A DNA stretch of 64,000 nucleotides from Serpentinicella alkaliphila (GTDB lineage Bacteria; Bacillota; Clostridia; Peptostreptococcales; Natronincolaceae), in contig NZ_CP058648.1 in assembly GCF_018141405.1 (NCBI RefSeq), forward strand, positions 2,568,502 to 2,632,501, given 5' to 3'. How positions within the stretch are numbered: position 1 is the stretch's first letter; each line of letters starts with the position of its first letter. The notes below the pieces were generated by a model. The model did no database searches and was not told where the DNA came from. It saw only the letters and a list, made by a program, of their open reading frames with translations. A program made the position numbers and the translations under genes. Below, in pieces: positions 17,102 to 26,699 of the stretch.

Positions 17102-17945
17102 TAAATATAGCTTTATAAGTTGTGATTATGATGTAGAAGAAGCGGAAATTGTTATGTTTGGTGCTCCCTATGACGGGACAAGCTCATTTAGACCTGGGTC
17201 TAGATTTGCTGCAAGTAGAATAAGAATTGACTCCTATGGGTTAGAAACCTATAGTCCCTACCTAGACTTGGATTTACTTGATAGAAAAGTTCATGATGCT
17301 GGGGATTTAGAATTTGCTTTCGGAAACAGAGAGACTGTTCTAGATATGATTAAAACTTTTGTTGACTCTATTTATAAGGCTGGAAAATTTCCACTAATGA
17401 TTGGTGGGGAGCATTTAATTACATTACCCGCTGTAGAGGCTGCGGTAAAGTATTATGATGACTTAGTTATTCTGCACTTCGATGCACATACAGACCTTAG
17501 AACAGATTATCTTGGTGAAACAAAATCCCACGCAACTGTTATTAGAAACATATGGGAGTTTTTAGGTGATGGCAGAATACACCAGTTCTGTATACGTTCT
17601 GGTCTTAAAGAAGAATTTGATTGGGCAGCTCAAGGTCACACTAACTTAAATAAGTTTAATTATGATAATCTTGAGGAAGTTGTAAATAACATAAAAAATA
17701 AGCCTGTTTATGTAACAATCGACTTAGACGTACTTGATCCTTCTATTTTCCCAGGCACTGGTACTCCTGAACCTGGTGGAATATCCTTTAGTGATCTGAT
17801 GAAAATTATTAAAATTATGTCTGTATTAAATATTGTTGGGGTTGACGTAGTAGAATTATCACCAGATTATGATCCTACGGGTGTATCTACTGCTGTAGCT
17901 TCAAAAGTAATAAGAGAAATGCTTTTAGTTCTTAATAAAAAATAA
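17088..17945 (+). CDS. speB: Agmatinase
   Basis: The product has 285 aa, of the ureohydrolase family, and hydrolyses agmatine to putrescine and urea. The two-manganese site is complete: His109 in GGEHL, Asp132-His134-Asp136 in FDAHTD, and Asp212-Asp214 in IDLDVLDP. The ATG at 17088 has TAAGGAG 10 nt before it and overlaps the end of speE; a frame reaching further upstream is read-through. With SpeE it forms the putrescine-spermidine branch from arginine; arginine decarboxylase is not in this window. Confidence 0.95.
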   Translation: MELFNKYSFISCDYDVEEAEIVMFGAPYDGTSSFRPGSRFAASRIRIDSYGLETYSPYLDLDLLDRKVHDAGDLEFAFGNRETVLDMIKTFVDSIYKAGKFPLMIGGEHLITLPAVEAAVKYYDDLVILHFDAHTDLRTDYLGETKSHATVIRNIWEFLGDGRIHQFCIRSGLKEEFDWAAQGHTNLNKFNYDNLEEVVNNIKNKPVYVTIDLDVLDPSIFPGTGTPEPGGISFSDLMKIIKIMSVLNIVGVDVVELSPDYDPTGVSTAVASKVIREMLLVLNKK

Positions 17946-17959
17946 TACATAAATAAAAA

Positions 17960-17993
17960 AACAGATACTAATTCAATTTAAGTATCTGTTTTA
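17960..17993. terminator. Bidirectional terminator between speB and the chemoreceptor-like gene
   Basis: ACAGATACT and AGTATCTGT arms are flanked by A-run on the left and TTTTA on the right. It can end speB on the plus strand and the convergent gene at 18019 on the minus strand. Confidence 0.8.
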
Positions 17994-18018
17994 TATTTAT
18001 AATATAATGCAGTTTGAT

Positions 18019-18870
18019 TTATTGTGACAGCCTTTTTACAAAGTTATCTAATGAACATGTAATGTTCTCTAATTCTTTTGCAAGGGTTTGAACAACAAAA
18101 GATTGGTCCTGTGATGTGTCTGTATAAGATACTAGATTTGTAGAAACATTGCCTATAAGGTTTTGTATTGTTGTTAATACATCATCAATTTGTTTAACTG
18201 AGTTAGAAGTATTATCTGCTAATTTACGAACTTCATTAGCTACTACGTTGAATCCTCGACCTTCAGCACCTAATCTAGCTGCTTCAATTGAGGCATTAAT
18301 ACCTAAAATAGTAGTTTGTTTTGAGATTCCCTTAATAAAATCAATTATTTTATTTGTCTCCATTATATTTTCCTTAGTAGTTTGTACCATATTATTTAAT
18401 TCTAATACAGTATTTGCCTGTTGATCTGAGCTAGCAGATAATTCTTCTAATCCCGCAGAGCTTTCCTGGAGACTTCTATTGATATTTGTTGCTACCTCAT
18501 TTAAATTATCCATAAATATTCTTCTCTTATATTCTAAATAGACCATATGGCTAGAAATCATTGCTATAGGTTTTACAGTATCAATATCTCCATTTATACT
18601 AAGTACCCCTATACGTTCCCCTTCGTGATCAATTCCTATAACAAAACCAGGCAGTACCCCCATTCGTTCTGCCATTTCTGGGGTCATAACAATTGAATCC
18701 TTTTTTCTCGCCATTATATCTTTAGCACCTTCATGAATAATACCAATTCTTTCTTTCATTGTAGAAGCAATTATTCTACCACCATCCCCAAAAAAATGTG
18801 CATTAATGTTTGTTTCCTTTTTAATAAGTTCTACTAACTGTTGCGCGAAAACTGAATCAATGATTGACAT
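18019..18870 (-). CDS. Soluble chemoreceptor-like protein, sugar-diacid recognition plus MCP signalling domain (copy 1)
   Basis: The product has 283 aa and no membrane helix. Residues ~1-125 resemble the sugar-diacid recognition domain of CdaR-type regulators (AQQLVELIKKET, GRIIAST, ERIGIIHEGA). Residues ~125-283 are an MCP hairpin tip and part of its coiled coil, with the conserved 'ISKQTTILGINASIEAARLGAEGRGF'-type segment (quoted here only by its core INASIEAARLGAEGRGF) that contacts CheA/CheW. It is much shorter than a full receptor. A close paralogue lies directly upstream. The start follows a G-rich site AGGGGGGA. It should be a cytoplasmic sensor feeding the chemotaxis pathway. Confidence 0.85.
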   Translation of the reverse strand: MSIIDSVFAQQLVELIKKETNINAHFFGDGGRIIASTMKERIGIIHEGAKDIMARKKDSIVMTPEMAERMGVLPGFVIGIDHEGERIGVLSINGDIDTVKPIAMISSHMVYLEYKRRIFMDNLNEVATNINRSLQESSAGLEELSASSDQQANTVLELNNMVQTTKENIMETNKIIDFIKGISKQTTILGINASIEAARLGAEGRGFNVVANEVRKLADNTSNSVKQIDDVLTTIQNLIGNVSTNLVSYTDTSQDQSFVVQTLAKELENITCSLDNFVKRLSQ

Positions 18871-19052
18871 AAAATGGTCCCCCCTATCATCTCAGCAAAA
18901 TATTTTAAACTTCAACAAATTAAAATTTGTCATATCAAAATATGTAATACCATATACAATATTATACCATTTTGTAATTTGAATTTCCATTCTTTTAGTT
19001 ATAATCGAAACTTTAGACTTATAAAGGTTAATATATGTTAAATAAAACAAAG

Positions 19053-19099
19053 AAAATCACATATAATTAAGGATTTGAGTCTTCAATAAATGTGATTTT
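19053..19099 (-). terminator. Possible terminator after copy 2
   Basis: AAAATCACAT and ATGTGATTTT arms with a ~27-nt loop, 18 nt after the stop of the upstream paralogue. The long loop makes it less certain. Confidence 0.5.
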
Positions 19100-19116
19100 A
19101 TAATTTAAATTTTGTT

Positions 19117-19971
19117 TTATTGTGATAGCCTTTTTACGAAGTTATCTAAAGAACACGTAATATTTTCTAATTCTTTTGCAAGGGTTTGAACAACAAAAGA
19201 TTGATCCTGTGATGTATCCGTATATGATACTAGATTTGTAGAAACATTACCTATAAGGTTTTGTATTGTTGTTAATACATCATCAATTTGTTTAACTGAG
19301 TTTGAAGTATTATCTGCTAATTTACGAACTTCATTAGCTACGACATTAAATCCCCTACCTTCAGCTCCCAATCTAGCTGCTTCAATTGAGGCATTAATAC
19401 CTAAAATAGTAGTTTGTTTTGAGATTCCCTTAATAAAATCAATTATTTTATTGGTCTCCATTATATTATCTTTAGTAGTTTGAACCATATCATTAAGTTC
19501 TAATACAGTGGTTGCTTGTTGATCAGAGCTAGCAGACAATTCCTCTAATCCAGCAGAGCATTCTTGCAAACTTTTATTGATATTGGTTGCCACTTCATTT
19601 AAATTATCCATAAACAATTTTCTTTCATATTCTAGATAAATCATATGACTAGTTATCATAGCTATTGGTTTCATATCATATGGGTCTCCACTTATTCCAA
19701 TTGCTCCGATTCGATTGCCATCATGATCAATCCCTACACTAAATCCTGGTCTTACCCCTGACATTCGTTCTGCCATTTCTTCGGTAATGGCAATAGAATC
19801 GGATTTTTTTGCCATTATATCTTTAGCACCCTCATGAATTGTACCAATTCTTTCCTTAATTGTTGACGCAATTATTCTACCACCATCCCCAAAAAAATGT
19901 GCATTTTGGTTGGTTTCTTTTTGTATAAGTTCTACTAGTTGTTGAGCAAAAACTGAATCAATGATTGACAT
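19117..19971 (-). CDS. Soluble chemoreceptor-like protein, sugar-diacid recognition plus MCP domain (copy 2)
   Basis: The product is ~284 aa and is a tandem paralogue of the gene at 18019. The sensory half differs at many positions (for example GVRPGFSVGIDHDGNRIGA against GVLPGFVIGIDHEGERIGV). The last ~115 residues are identical in protein, and nearly identical in DNA, from 'IMETNKIIDF' to the end. The start at 19971 follows AAGGGGGG; the longer frame to 20034 has no such site. The pattern fits duplication followed by divergence of the sensor, with gene conversion or strong constraint on the signalling half. Confidence 0.85.
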   Translation of the reverse strand: MSIIDSVFAQQLVELIQKETNQNAHFFGDGGRIIASTIKERIGTIHEGAKDIMAKKSDSIAITEEMAERMSGVRPGFSVGIDHDGNRIGAIGISGDPYDMKPIAMITSHMIYLEYERKLFMDNLNEVATNINKSLQECSAGLEELSASSDQQATTVLELNDMVQTTKDNIMETNKIIDFIKGISKQTTILGINASIEAARLGAEGRGFNVVANEVRKLADNTSNSVKQIDDVLTTIQNLIGNVSTNLVSYTDTSQDQSFVVQTLAKELENITCSLDNFVKRLSQ

Positions 19972-20155
19972 AAAATGGCCCCCCCTTATCAACCGATCAA
20001 AATTCTTAAAAAACATCAAATTCCAACAAGTCACAATCGAAATATGTAATAAAATTACATATTATCTATTATATCATTTAGTTGACTATGATTCCATATT
20101 TTATTTTTAACTATTTAGTATACTCCGTCAACTTTTTTTAGGGGCAGGAATAGTA

Positions 20156-20761
20156 TCAATAAAATACTTTAACTCTTTCCTCGATTGGTAAAAATTGTTT
20201 CTCATCAGCTGGTGCTATTGGTTTTCCAAATGGCATTTGGGATACTAGCCTCCAACTGCTTTGTATATTCCAACGTTGTTTAACTTCCTCATCTATTAAT
20301 GGATTATAATGTTGTAATGATGCCCCTAGACCTTCAAGTTCTAGGCCTGTCCACACTATATGCTGAAGTATACCTATAGATTGTAGGGACCAATTTGGAA
20401 AATTATTTGCATAGGATGGAAATCTACTTTGTAAGTTCTCAACAACACTTAAATCTTCAAAAAAAAGTATTGTGCCGTACCCACTAGCAAAAGAACTTAG
20501 CTTTTTTTCAGTTGATGCAAATCTTTCTTTTGGAACTCTTTTACTTAATATATTTTTAGTTATGTCCCATAACTCTTTATGGTTCTCTCCAAATAAAATA
20601 ACAGCCCTACCATTCTGAGAATTGAAAGATGATGGTGTATGTTTTACAGCATGTCTTACAATCTCAATAATTTTTTGTTCCGGCACTATTTTTTCATCAT
20701 TAATATTATACATTGACCTTCTAGATTCCACCGCAGAGTAATAATCTTTTATCTCTGTCAT
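20156..20761 (-). CDS. Nitroreductase-family protein
   Basis: The product has 201 aa of the FMN-dependent nitroreductase fold. It has the N-terminal 'AVESRRSMYNI' (FMN-phosphate Arg pair), 'HTPSSFNSQNGRAVIL' after the first helices, and 'GASLQHYNPLID' in the second half; the quoted stretches are typical of the YdgI/HBN1-like group. These enzymes reduce quinones or nitro compounds with NAD(P)H. The start ATG follows GAGGGAGG. It stands alone between the chemoreceptor pair and scpB. Confidence 0.85.
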   Translation of the reverse strand: MTEIKDYYSAVESRRSMYNINDEKIVPEQKIIEIVRHAVKHTPSSFNSQNGRAVILFGENHKELWDITKNILSKRVPKERFASTEKKLSSFASGYGTILFFEDLSVVENLQSRFPSYANNFPNWSLQSIGILQHIVWTGLELEGLGASLQHYNPLIDEEVKQRWNIQSSWRLVSQMPFGKPIAPADEKQFLPIEERVKVFY

Positions 20762-20806
20762 TTTATTTCCTCCCTCATTTCATCTAATATTTAAAGTGGA
20801 TAATTA

Positions 20807-21367
20807 TTATCTATCGAAGATATTCCTTATCTCTTTATCATTTTCATCATGTATTTCTAACTCTTTAATATCTGGCAATTCATCTAAAGATTTTAAACTG
20901 AAAGTTTTAAGGAATGTTATTGTAGTTGCATACAGAATAGGTCTCCCGGTCTTTTCTAACCTTCCAGCCTCTTTAATCAAATCTTTTTCTAATAAGGTGC
21001 TTAGGGCTTTATCGCACTTAACTCCCCTAATTTCTTCTATTTCTACTTTAGTAATTGGTTGATTATACGCAATTATAGATAACGTTTCTAAGGCAGCTTG
21101 TGTTAGTCCCTTGTTTTGTTTTGGTTCAAATAGCTTCTGTAAATATTCATAATACTCAGGTCTAGTAGTTAATTGATAATATTCATTCATTTCGATTATT
21201 TGTATGCCTCTTAAATAGAAGTTAAACTCATTTATCATTTCATTTATTATTGCCTTTGCTTCATTGGCGCTAATATCTACAATTTTACTAAGATCTTTTG
21301 AAGAAATAGGTTCCGACCATGCAAAAAGAATTGCTTCGAATATTGATTTAATTTGTTTTTTATCCAT
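20807..21367 (-). CDS. scpB: Segregation and condensation protein B
   Basis: The product is 186 aa, with two winged-helix domains typical of ScpB. These include 'FEAILFAWSEPIS' at the start and the strongly conserved 'QAALETLSIIAYNQPITK' and 'IEEIRGVKCDKAL' blocks in the middle. ScpB with ScpA forms the kleisin subcomplex of the SMC condensin and acts on the nucleoid. ATG 21367 follows AGAGGTG; a GTG at 21379 overlaps scpA but is too close to the same site. It lies 4 nt after the scpA stop. Confidence 0.95.
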   Translation of the reverse strand: MDKKQIKSIFEAILFAWSEPISSKDLSKIVDISANEAKAIINEMINEFNFYLRGIQIIEMNEYYQLTTRPEYYEYLQKLFEPKQNKGLTQAALETLSIIAYNQPITKVEIEEIRGVKCDKALSTLLEKDLIKEAGRLEKTGRPILYATTITFLKTFSLKSLDELPDIKELEIHDENDKEIRNIFDR

Positions 21368-21371
21368 TTGT

Positions 21372-22124
21372 TTACACACCTCTTATGTTGTTTGAATAAG
21401 GCATAATTATAATTTGACTATAGCATAAATCCTGCACTATCATAACTTTCTTTATTTTAATCAATTCAAGAATAGCAAGAAAAGTAGTTATTAACTCTAC
21501 TTTGCTAGTTTCTATAGAAAATAATTCATTGAAATTAATAGATATGCTATGTTCTAATAAACACAAAATTTCTGTTATTTTTTCTTCAATAGTTACAACA
21601 TCTCGATGGATTTTTCTAACGTTATGTACCGGTTGATTCTTTGAAATAGTTTTTTGTCGAAATATCAATTTATTAAAGGCACTTATTAACTCATCTAAAT
21701 CTATATCCTTAAGGGTATCTTTATCATTATCAAAAACTATTTCTTCTCTTTTTTTAGAAATGATTTTATTAGAATACTCTTCCCTCAGTTTAAGCTGCTG
21801 TGAGATCTCTTTGAATTTTTTATATTCCAGCATCCTACGTACTAAGTCTCCTCTTGGATCTAATTCTTCCTCTAATGTAACTCCTGTACCTTTATTGACA
21901 GGAAGTAACATTCTTGATTTAATTTCTATTAGGGTAGCAGCCATTAGGAGAAATTCACTTGTAACTTCTAAGTCGATTTCATTGAGTTGTCTTATATAGT
22001 CTAAATACTGTTCAGTAATTTTTGTTATTGGTATATCATAAATATCCACCTGATTTTTTTCTACTAAGTGCAGTAATAAGTCAAAAGGCCCCTCAAAGGT
22101 TTCAATTTTAATTTTATAGCTCAT
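21372..22124 (-). CDS. scpA: Segregation and condensation protein A
   Basis: The product has 250 aa. It has the kleisin N-terminus 'FEGPFDLLLHLVEKNQVDIYDI', read here by its core GPFDLLLHLV, and the acidic linker. The C-terminal winged helix ends 'FLAILELIKIKKVMIVQD'. ScpA bridges the SMC heads and binds ScpB. It is preceded by a site-2 protease gene 12 nt away and followed by scpB, forming one minus-strand operon. Confidence 0.95.
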   Translation of the reverse strand: MSYKIKIETFEGPFDLLLHLVEKNQVDIYDIPITKITEQYLDYIRQLNEIDLEVTSEFLLMAATLIEIKSRMLLPVNKGTGVTLEEELDPRGDLVRRMLEYKKFKEISQQLKLREEYSNKIISKKREEIVFDNDKDTLKDIDLDELISAFNKLIFRQKTISKNQPVHNVRKIHRDVVTIEEKITEILCLLEHSISINFNELFSIETSKVELITTFLAILELIKIKKVMIVQDLCYSQIIIMPYSNNIRGV

Positions 22125-22136
22125 TTAACAATCCCC

Positions 22137-22757
22137 CTAAAAGAAGAATATTAGTATTTGTAGAACATAATTTAAAATAAATTGAACTATTGGAAACAGT
22201 ACTTTACTAATAACACCAAAGTATAACAAAAGAAATAAAAGGGCATAAGAGTACTTTTGTATACTATAATACTTGTGTTCCATAGTATCAGGCAATATTA
22301 ATAGAAGTAATTTTGAACCGTCTAGGGGTGGTATTGGAAATAAATTAAAAACTCCCAAAACTAAATTAATATAAATACCAAAGAAAATGATTTGTTCCAC
22401 TGTTTTGTTATTTTGCATTGTTATTTGTAGTCCAAGTATAAATGTAAGAAGGATAGCTAAAATAAAATTTGATAAGGGGCCACTAATTGAAACCAGAAAA
22501 TAACCTAGTTTTCTATTTTTAAAGTTATTAGGATTTACAGGCACAGGTTTAGCCCAACCAAACCCAGCAAATAGAAGCATAAGAAAACCAATGGGATCTA
22601 TATGCTTTATTGGATTCAATGATAGTCTTCCGTAATATTTTGCAGTATCATCTCCCATGTAATATGCTGAAAGAGCATGAGAGTATTCATGTATGGTTAG
22701 TCCTAACAGGATACCTGGTAAAGTCAAAACGATTCTAGCCAAACTAAAGTTAAACAT
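22137..22757 (-). CDS. Site-2 protease family zinc metalloprotease (M50)
   Basis: The product has 206 aa with about five or six membrane helices. The zinc site is visible as HEYSHALSAYY in helix 1 (HExxH) and the distal Asp in 'PIPPLDGSKLLL' (NPxPPLDG-like) in a later helix. This is the YwhC/YdgP-like short S2P group common next to scpA in Clostridia. Substrate is unknown. RBS GAGAGGAA lies before the ATG. It is in the operon with scpA and the large tRNA nucleotidyltransferase fusion. Confidence 0.9.
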   Translation of the reverse strand: MFNFSLARIVLTLPGILLGLTIHEYSHALSAYYMGDDTAKYYGRLSLNPIKHIDPIGFLMLLFAGFGWAKPVPVNPNNFKNRKLGYFLVSISGPLSNFILAILLTFILGLQITMQNNKTVEQIIFFGIYINLVLGVFNLFPIPPLDGSKLLLLILPDTMEHKYYSIQKYSYALLFLLLYFGVISKVLFPIVQFILNYVLQILIFFF

Positions 22758-22771
22758 ATGCTATTCCTCTC

Positions 22772-25372
22772 TTATTTTCCTAATAGATTGTTTTTCTCTA
22801 TGAACTTTAACTCATCTTCCTTACTATAAACTAATCCTAAAATTTTCGCTTTAAGTATTTCATCAAAAATTTTTTTATAAATCGGGCCAGGTGAAATATT
22901 TAATTTTTTTAAATCCTCTCCTGTTACATGTATAGATATATTTCTGAGTATTAGCATATATAGCATAATATAATGTCTCATATATTCATCATTGCAATCA
23001 TTATAATAAAATACTAATGATTCAATAGACAAACCTTTTAACAATGTAAATAAATGGTATTTGTCTAGATTTTCCGCTAAGAGTGCCTCATAAATGGAAT
23101 TTTTATGAGCTAGAGTATTTTTTATTTCCTCAAAGTGTGAGGTAGTAAAAAATAGATTCATTACTTCATCTAGGTTATTAACACTACTTAAAATTTGAAG
23201 CACTATTACTTTATACTTTGAAATTTCTATATTAAATGAATCAAATTCCTTAATAGACTTAGTTATATTTTGTACTTTTTCAATAATATCAGCATCAATT
23301 ATTAAATCACTATTTAAATTATTTATTACGCCATATTCAGTAAGCAACTTTAATCCTAAATGGGGATATGAATCTTTAAGAATGCTAACTAATTCTTCGC
23401 GGATTCTATCTTCACTTAGTTTCTTTATCATATTTTCACTTATTGCCTTACATATAAATTCCTTAGTTTCCTCTTCAATAGCAAAATTCATTCGAGCTGC
23501 AAATCTAATAGCTCTGAATATTCTCGTTGGGTCCTCAATAAAGCTAAGATTATATAATATTCTAATTTTTTTGTTTTCTAAATCCTCTAAACCACCAAAG
23601 TAGTCTAGTAGTGTACCAAATTTTTTCTCATTTAACTGTAATGCCATACAATTAATTGTAAAATCCCGCCTAAATAAATCGCTCCATATTGAGCTTTTCT
23701 CTATTTTGGGTAAAGCTGCTGGATGCTCATAATATTCTCTTCTAGCTGTTACGATATCGATTGCTTCACCAGTTTCCAAAATAACCGTAGCTGTTCCAAA
23801 ACTCGCATATGTATTTATAGTTCCATTTAGTCTTTTATTAAACTCCTCTGCAAACTCAATACCATCACCTTCTATAACTATGTCTATATCAAAATTAGGT
23901 CTATTCAATATTAAGTCTCTAACAAAACCACCTACTACAAAAACTTTATAGTTTAATTTATCTCCTATTTCTCCAGCAGATTTTAAAAGACTGAGTATAT
24001 TAGGAGGAAGCTTGTTTAGTTTGCTAACGCAGTTGTACTTTTCAGGATTTGATTGAGATATAAATAACTCCCTATACCAAAAAGGATAATTGTTACCATG
24101 AAGGATTTTTAACATATCTGTTCTAGTTACAATGCCGATTATTTTCTCATCTCTAATTACTGGTAATCTACCTATATTATTTTTAACAAGTAGTTCATTT
24201 ATTTCGTTAATAGAAGTATCGTGATTTACAATTTTTACTTCCCTAGACATAAATGCTTTCACTGGAGCATGTCCAAGTTTATGTATCATCGCCTTATCAA
24301 TATCTGTTCTAGAAATGATTCCGATTAGTCGTTCATCCTTAACAACTGGCATCCCTGTATGACCATATCTTAGCATTATTTTATTAACCTCTTCTACAGT
24401 CATATCCTCAAATACAGACTTTACAGGATAGCTCATTATATGCTCTGCTGTAACCTGTGGCTTTATTTTTTGATGAAGTATTTTCAAAAGCTCTATTTTT
24501 GTTTTACTAATATCTCCATCTTTAATATTTGCTGATGCTGCACTTAAATGTCCTGCTCCTCCAAACTCTGCTAAGATTTCTCTTATATTTATATTCTCAG
24601 TAGAGCCTCTTCCAACTATATATATACGATTATCCATTTTAACAATATTAAATATAGCATCACATTTACGTATATCTAAGATTTTATTTGTAATATATGA
24701 CAACTCTCCTATAAATTCTTCTGTTTCATGGGTAGAAATGATTACTTTGTAGTTGTTTATTTCTAAGGTTTCCATATTAAATAGCAGAGATAAAAGTAGT
24801 TTATCATGTTCACCGCTTAAGTCTTGACTTATATGCTCCCTTACTATGTCTAAGTCCCCACCCTTTTCTAGTAAAAAGGAAACTACTTTAGCATCATTTG
24901 GGGTTGTGTTCTTAAATGTAAGACAATTAGTGTCTGCATAAATACCTAGTAAAAATAAGGTTGCTTCGAATGAATTAATATCTATGTTTTTAGTAATAAT
25001 TTCTTCTACTAGTATAGTAGTACAGGAACCATATTTTTGAAATATTTTATCAGACTTCTCAATAGTTTGAGGCCCTGTTGGATGATGATCATAAATCTTA
25101 ACACCTATATTATTTTTCAAAGCATCTTTAAATTTACCTATTCTATTACTAGAATTAACATCAACAATTATTAGCTCGGTTATTTCATTAACATTAATTT
25201 TGTTAGCAAGCCCTATATTTAATATATTTTTATATAAATTATAAAACCTTTTTACATCATCATTTATTCTACCAGAAAATATCATATTAGCATCTGGATA
25301 TATTTTGGAACAAGCAACCATACTTGATAAGCCATCAAAGTCTAGATTAAGGTGACTAGTTATTACCTTCAT
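22772..25372 (-). CDS. DHH phosphoesterase-CBS-tRNA nucleotidyltransferase fusion
   Basis: The product has 866 aa. In order it has: a DHH domain (NLDFDG near residue 8, DHHPTG near 96) with a DHHA1 tail (GGAGHLSAAS near 270); a CBS pair (about 305-430) with two GHTGMPV/IGRLPV repeats; a class II polymerase-beta head with VGGFVRDLILNR and 'DIDIVIEG' (about 475-505); and 'RRDFTINCMA' and 'RIFRAIRFAARM'. It should add A (or CCA) to tRNA 3' ends, as split A-adding enzymes do in some bacteria. The DHH and CBS parts may add exonuclease activity or nucleotide sensing. It is the first gene of the scpAB operon. Confidence 0.9.
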   Translation of the reverse strand: MKVITSHLNLDFDGLSSMVACSKIYPDANMIFSGRINDDVKRFYNLYKNILNIGLANKINVNEITELIIVDVNSSNRIGKFKDALKNNIGVKIYDHHPTGPQTIEKSDKIFQKYGSCTTILVEEIITKNIDINSFEATLFLLGIYADTNCLTFKNTTPNDAKVVSFLLEKGGDLDIVREHISQDLSGEHDKLLLSLLFNMETLEINNYKVIISTHETEEFIGELSYITNKILDIRKCDAIFNIVKMDNRIYIVGRGSTENINIREILAEFGGAGHLSAASANIKDGDISKTKIELLKILHQKIKPQVTAEHIMSYPVKSVFEDMTVEEVNKIMLRYGHTGMPVVKDERLIGIISRTDIDKAMIHKLGHAPVKAFMSREVKIVNHDTSINEINELLVKNNIGRLPVIRDEKIIGIVTRTDMLKILHGNNYPFWYRELFISQSNPEKYNCVSKLNKLPPNILSLLKSAGEIGDKLNYKVFVVGGFVRDLILNRPNFDIDIVIEGDGIEFAEEFNKRLNGTINTYASFGTATVILETGEAIDIVTARREYYEHPAALPKIEKSSIWSDLFRRDFTINCMALQLNEKKFGTLLDYFGGLEDLENKKIRILYNLSFIEDPTRIFRAIRFAARMNFAIEEETKEFICKAISENMIKKLSEDRIREELVSILKDSYPHLGLKLLTEYGVINNLNSDLIIDADIIEKVQNITKSIKEFDSFNIEISKYKVIVLQILSSVNNLDEVMNLFFTTSHFEEIKNTLAHKNSIYEALLAENLDKYHLFTLLKGLSIESLVFYYNDCNDEYMRHYIMLYMLILRNISIHVTGEDLKKLNISPGPIYKKIFDEILKAKILGLVYSKEDELKFIEKNNLLGK

Positions 25373-25456
25373 TTCTCACTCATCCTCTACAAGTTCATTG
25401 GAAATATTATATCATACTTAAACAGTATATAAAAATAAGATTGTATATGTCCTAAA

Positions 25457-25475
25457 GGCCCACATATAGTGGACC
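25457..25475 (-). terminator. Hairpin downstream of the queG-like pseudogene
   Basis: On the minus strand GGTCCAC, TATAT, GTGGGCC forms a stem with one G-U pair. Only a short TTTAGG follows, so termination is plausible but weak. Confidence 0.45.
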
Positions 25476-25550
25476 TCTTAATAATTTGCACTTCTTATAA
25501 TGTAAGAATACTTTGGTTAACAATACCATTATACTTAATTTTAAAAGTAG

Positions 25551-26662
25551 TTATTGGAATTTAGCTAGGGCAGTATTTATTGCTTCTTTAACAATATCTG
25601 TTTGTTCATGTTCTAGTTCTTTTTCTAATTTAGCTTTGGCCATCTCCCCTCCTATATTACCCAGTGCCCAAGCGGCATACTCCCGTACCATTGGGTCACA
25701 GGTATTCAGAGCAGTAGTCAACGCTAGCACATGTTTTTCGTCTTGACTATTACCAAGGGCTATGGCTGCATTTCTTTGAAAAACCTTTTTACTTTTTATA
25801 TAGTTATACATTATTGGATGGACAATTTTTTCGTAATAAGTGTCTTCCATTAATAACAGTTTTTCTAAATCAAGCTCATTTGCTAAAAGATCTAAGAATG
25901 AATCCCCTTTAGTAGCTGTTTGGAGGAATTTCTTCTTTCGAGGACATACCTCCTGACAAACATCACAACCATGTATACGACCACCATTTACTTCACGTAT
26001 TTCCATGGGTACAAACTTTGTAGCCCAATGGTTAAAGGCAATACATTTCTGAGGTAACAACTTTCCAGGTTCTAAAATAGCTTTAGTCGGACATGAATCT
26101 ATACAATTGCTTCAATTAGGAGGACATCTATTCTCCATAGTTTCTGAATCATATTCTAATTCTACATCAACCACATAGCAGGTTAATATAATAAATGAAC
26201 CCTCTGCATATGCAAAAGTATTACTGCCAAAGGTAACTATACCAGCCCGAGCACTGGCTAAACGGTCAGGAACTTGAACATCTTCACCTATTTTACATCC
26301 GTTGCTTTTTAGTAAATCTCGAAATAGTGAAAGTCGAGCACCGTTTATAGAATCCACTAGAGGAAGATATGCTCTACTTTGATAGGCCCTGGCGACTCTC
26401 TCAGTAAGCTTTTTTGGATAGGCTACATCAGAGTAGTCATAGGCAAGCATATTATTGATTTTGCCTCAGGCATTATGGAGCGAGGGAAAGCCCCTTTATA
26501 TGGACTTTTAGGCATATTAATCACAAAATCATAGGCTGGAGCACGTCTAAGTAGTTCCTCAGCATAATCACTGAAATCGTCAGCTGTAGTAATGTCTACT
26601 GTTGCAAATCCTAGAGATAATGCCTTTTCTTTTATTTTTCTAGTTAGGTCTTTTTTATCCAT
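25551..26662 (-). pseudogene. QueG-like epoxyqueuosine reductase, disrupted
   Basis: Three consecutive segments make one protein: DUF1730-like N-terminus, double 4Fe-4S module and HEAT repeats. Two lesions are seen. First, a 1-nt loss near 26440 separates 'AKSIICL' from 'AYDYSDVAYPKK'. Second, an in-frame TGA at ~26112 falls exactly where the first cluster should have a Cys (CPPN-stop-SNCIDSCPTKAI). The second cluster, 'GCDVCQEVCPRKKK', is intact. QueG makes queuosine in tRNA. Two lesions favour a pseudogene, but the TGA position also matches what a selenocysteine codon would look like. Confidence 0.75.
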
Positions 26663-26699
26663 GCAGATCCCCCTAATTTTATACTATTCTTCATCTTAA

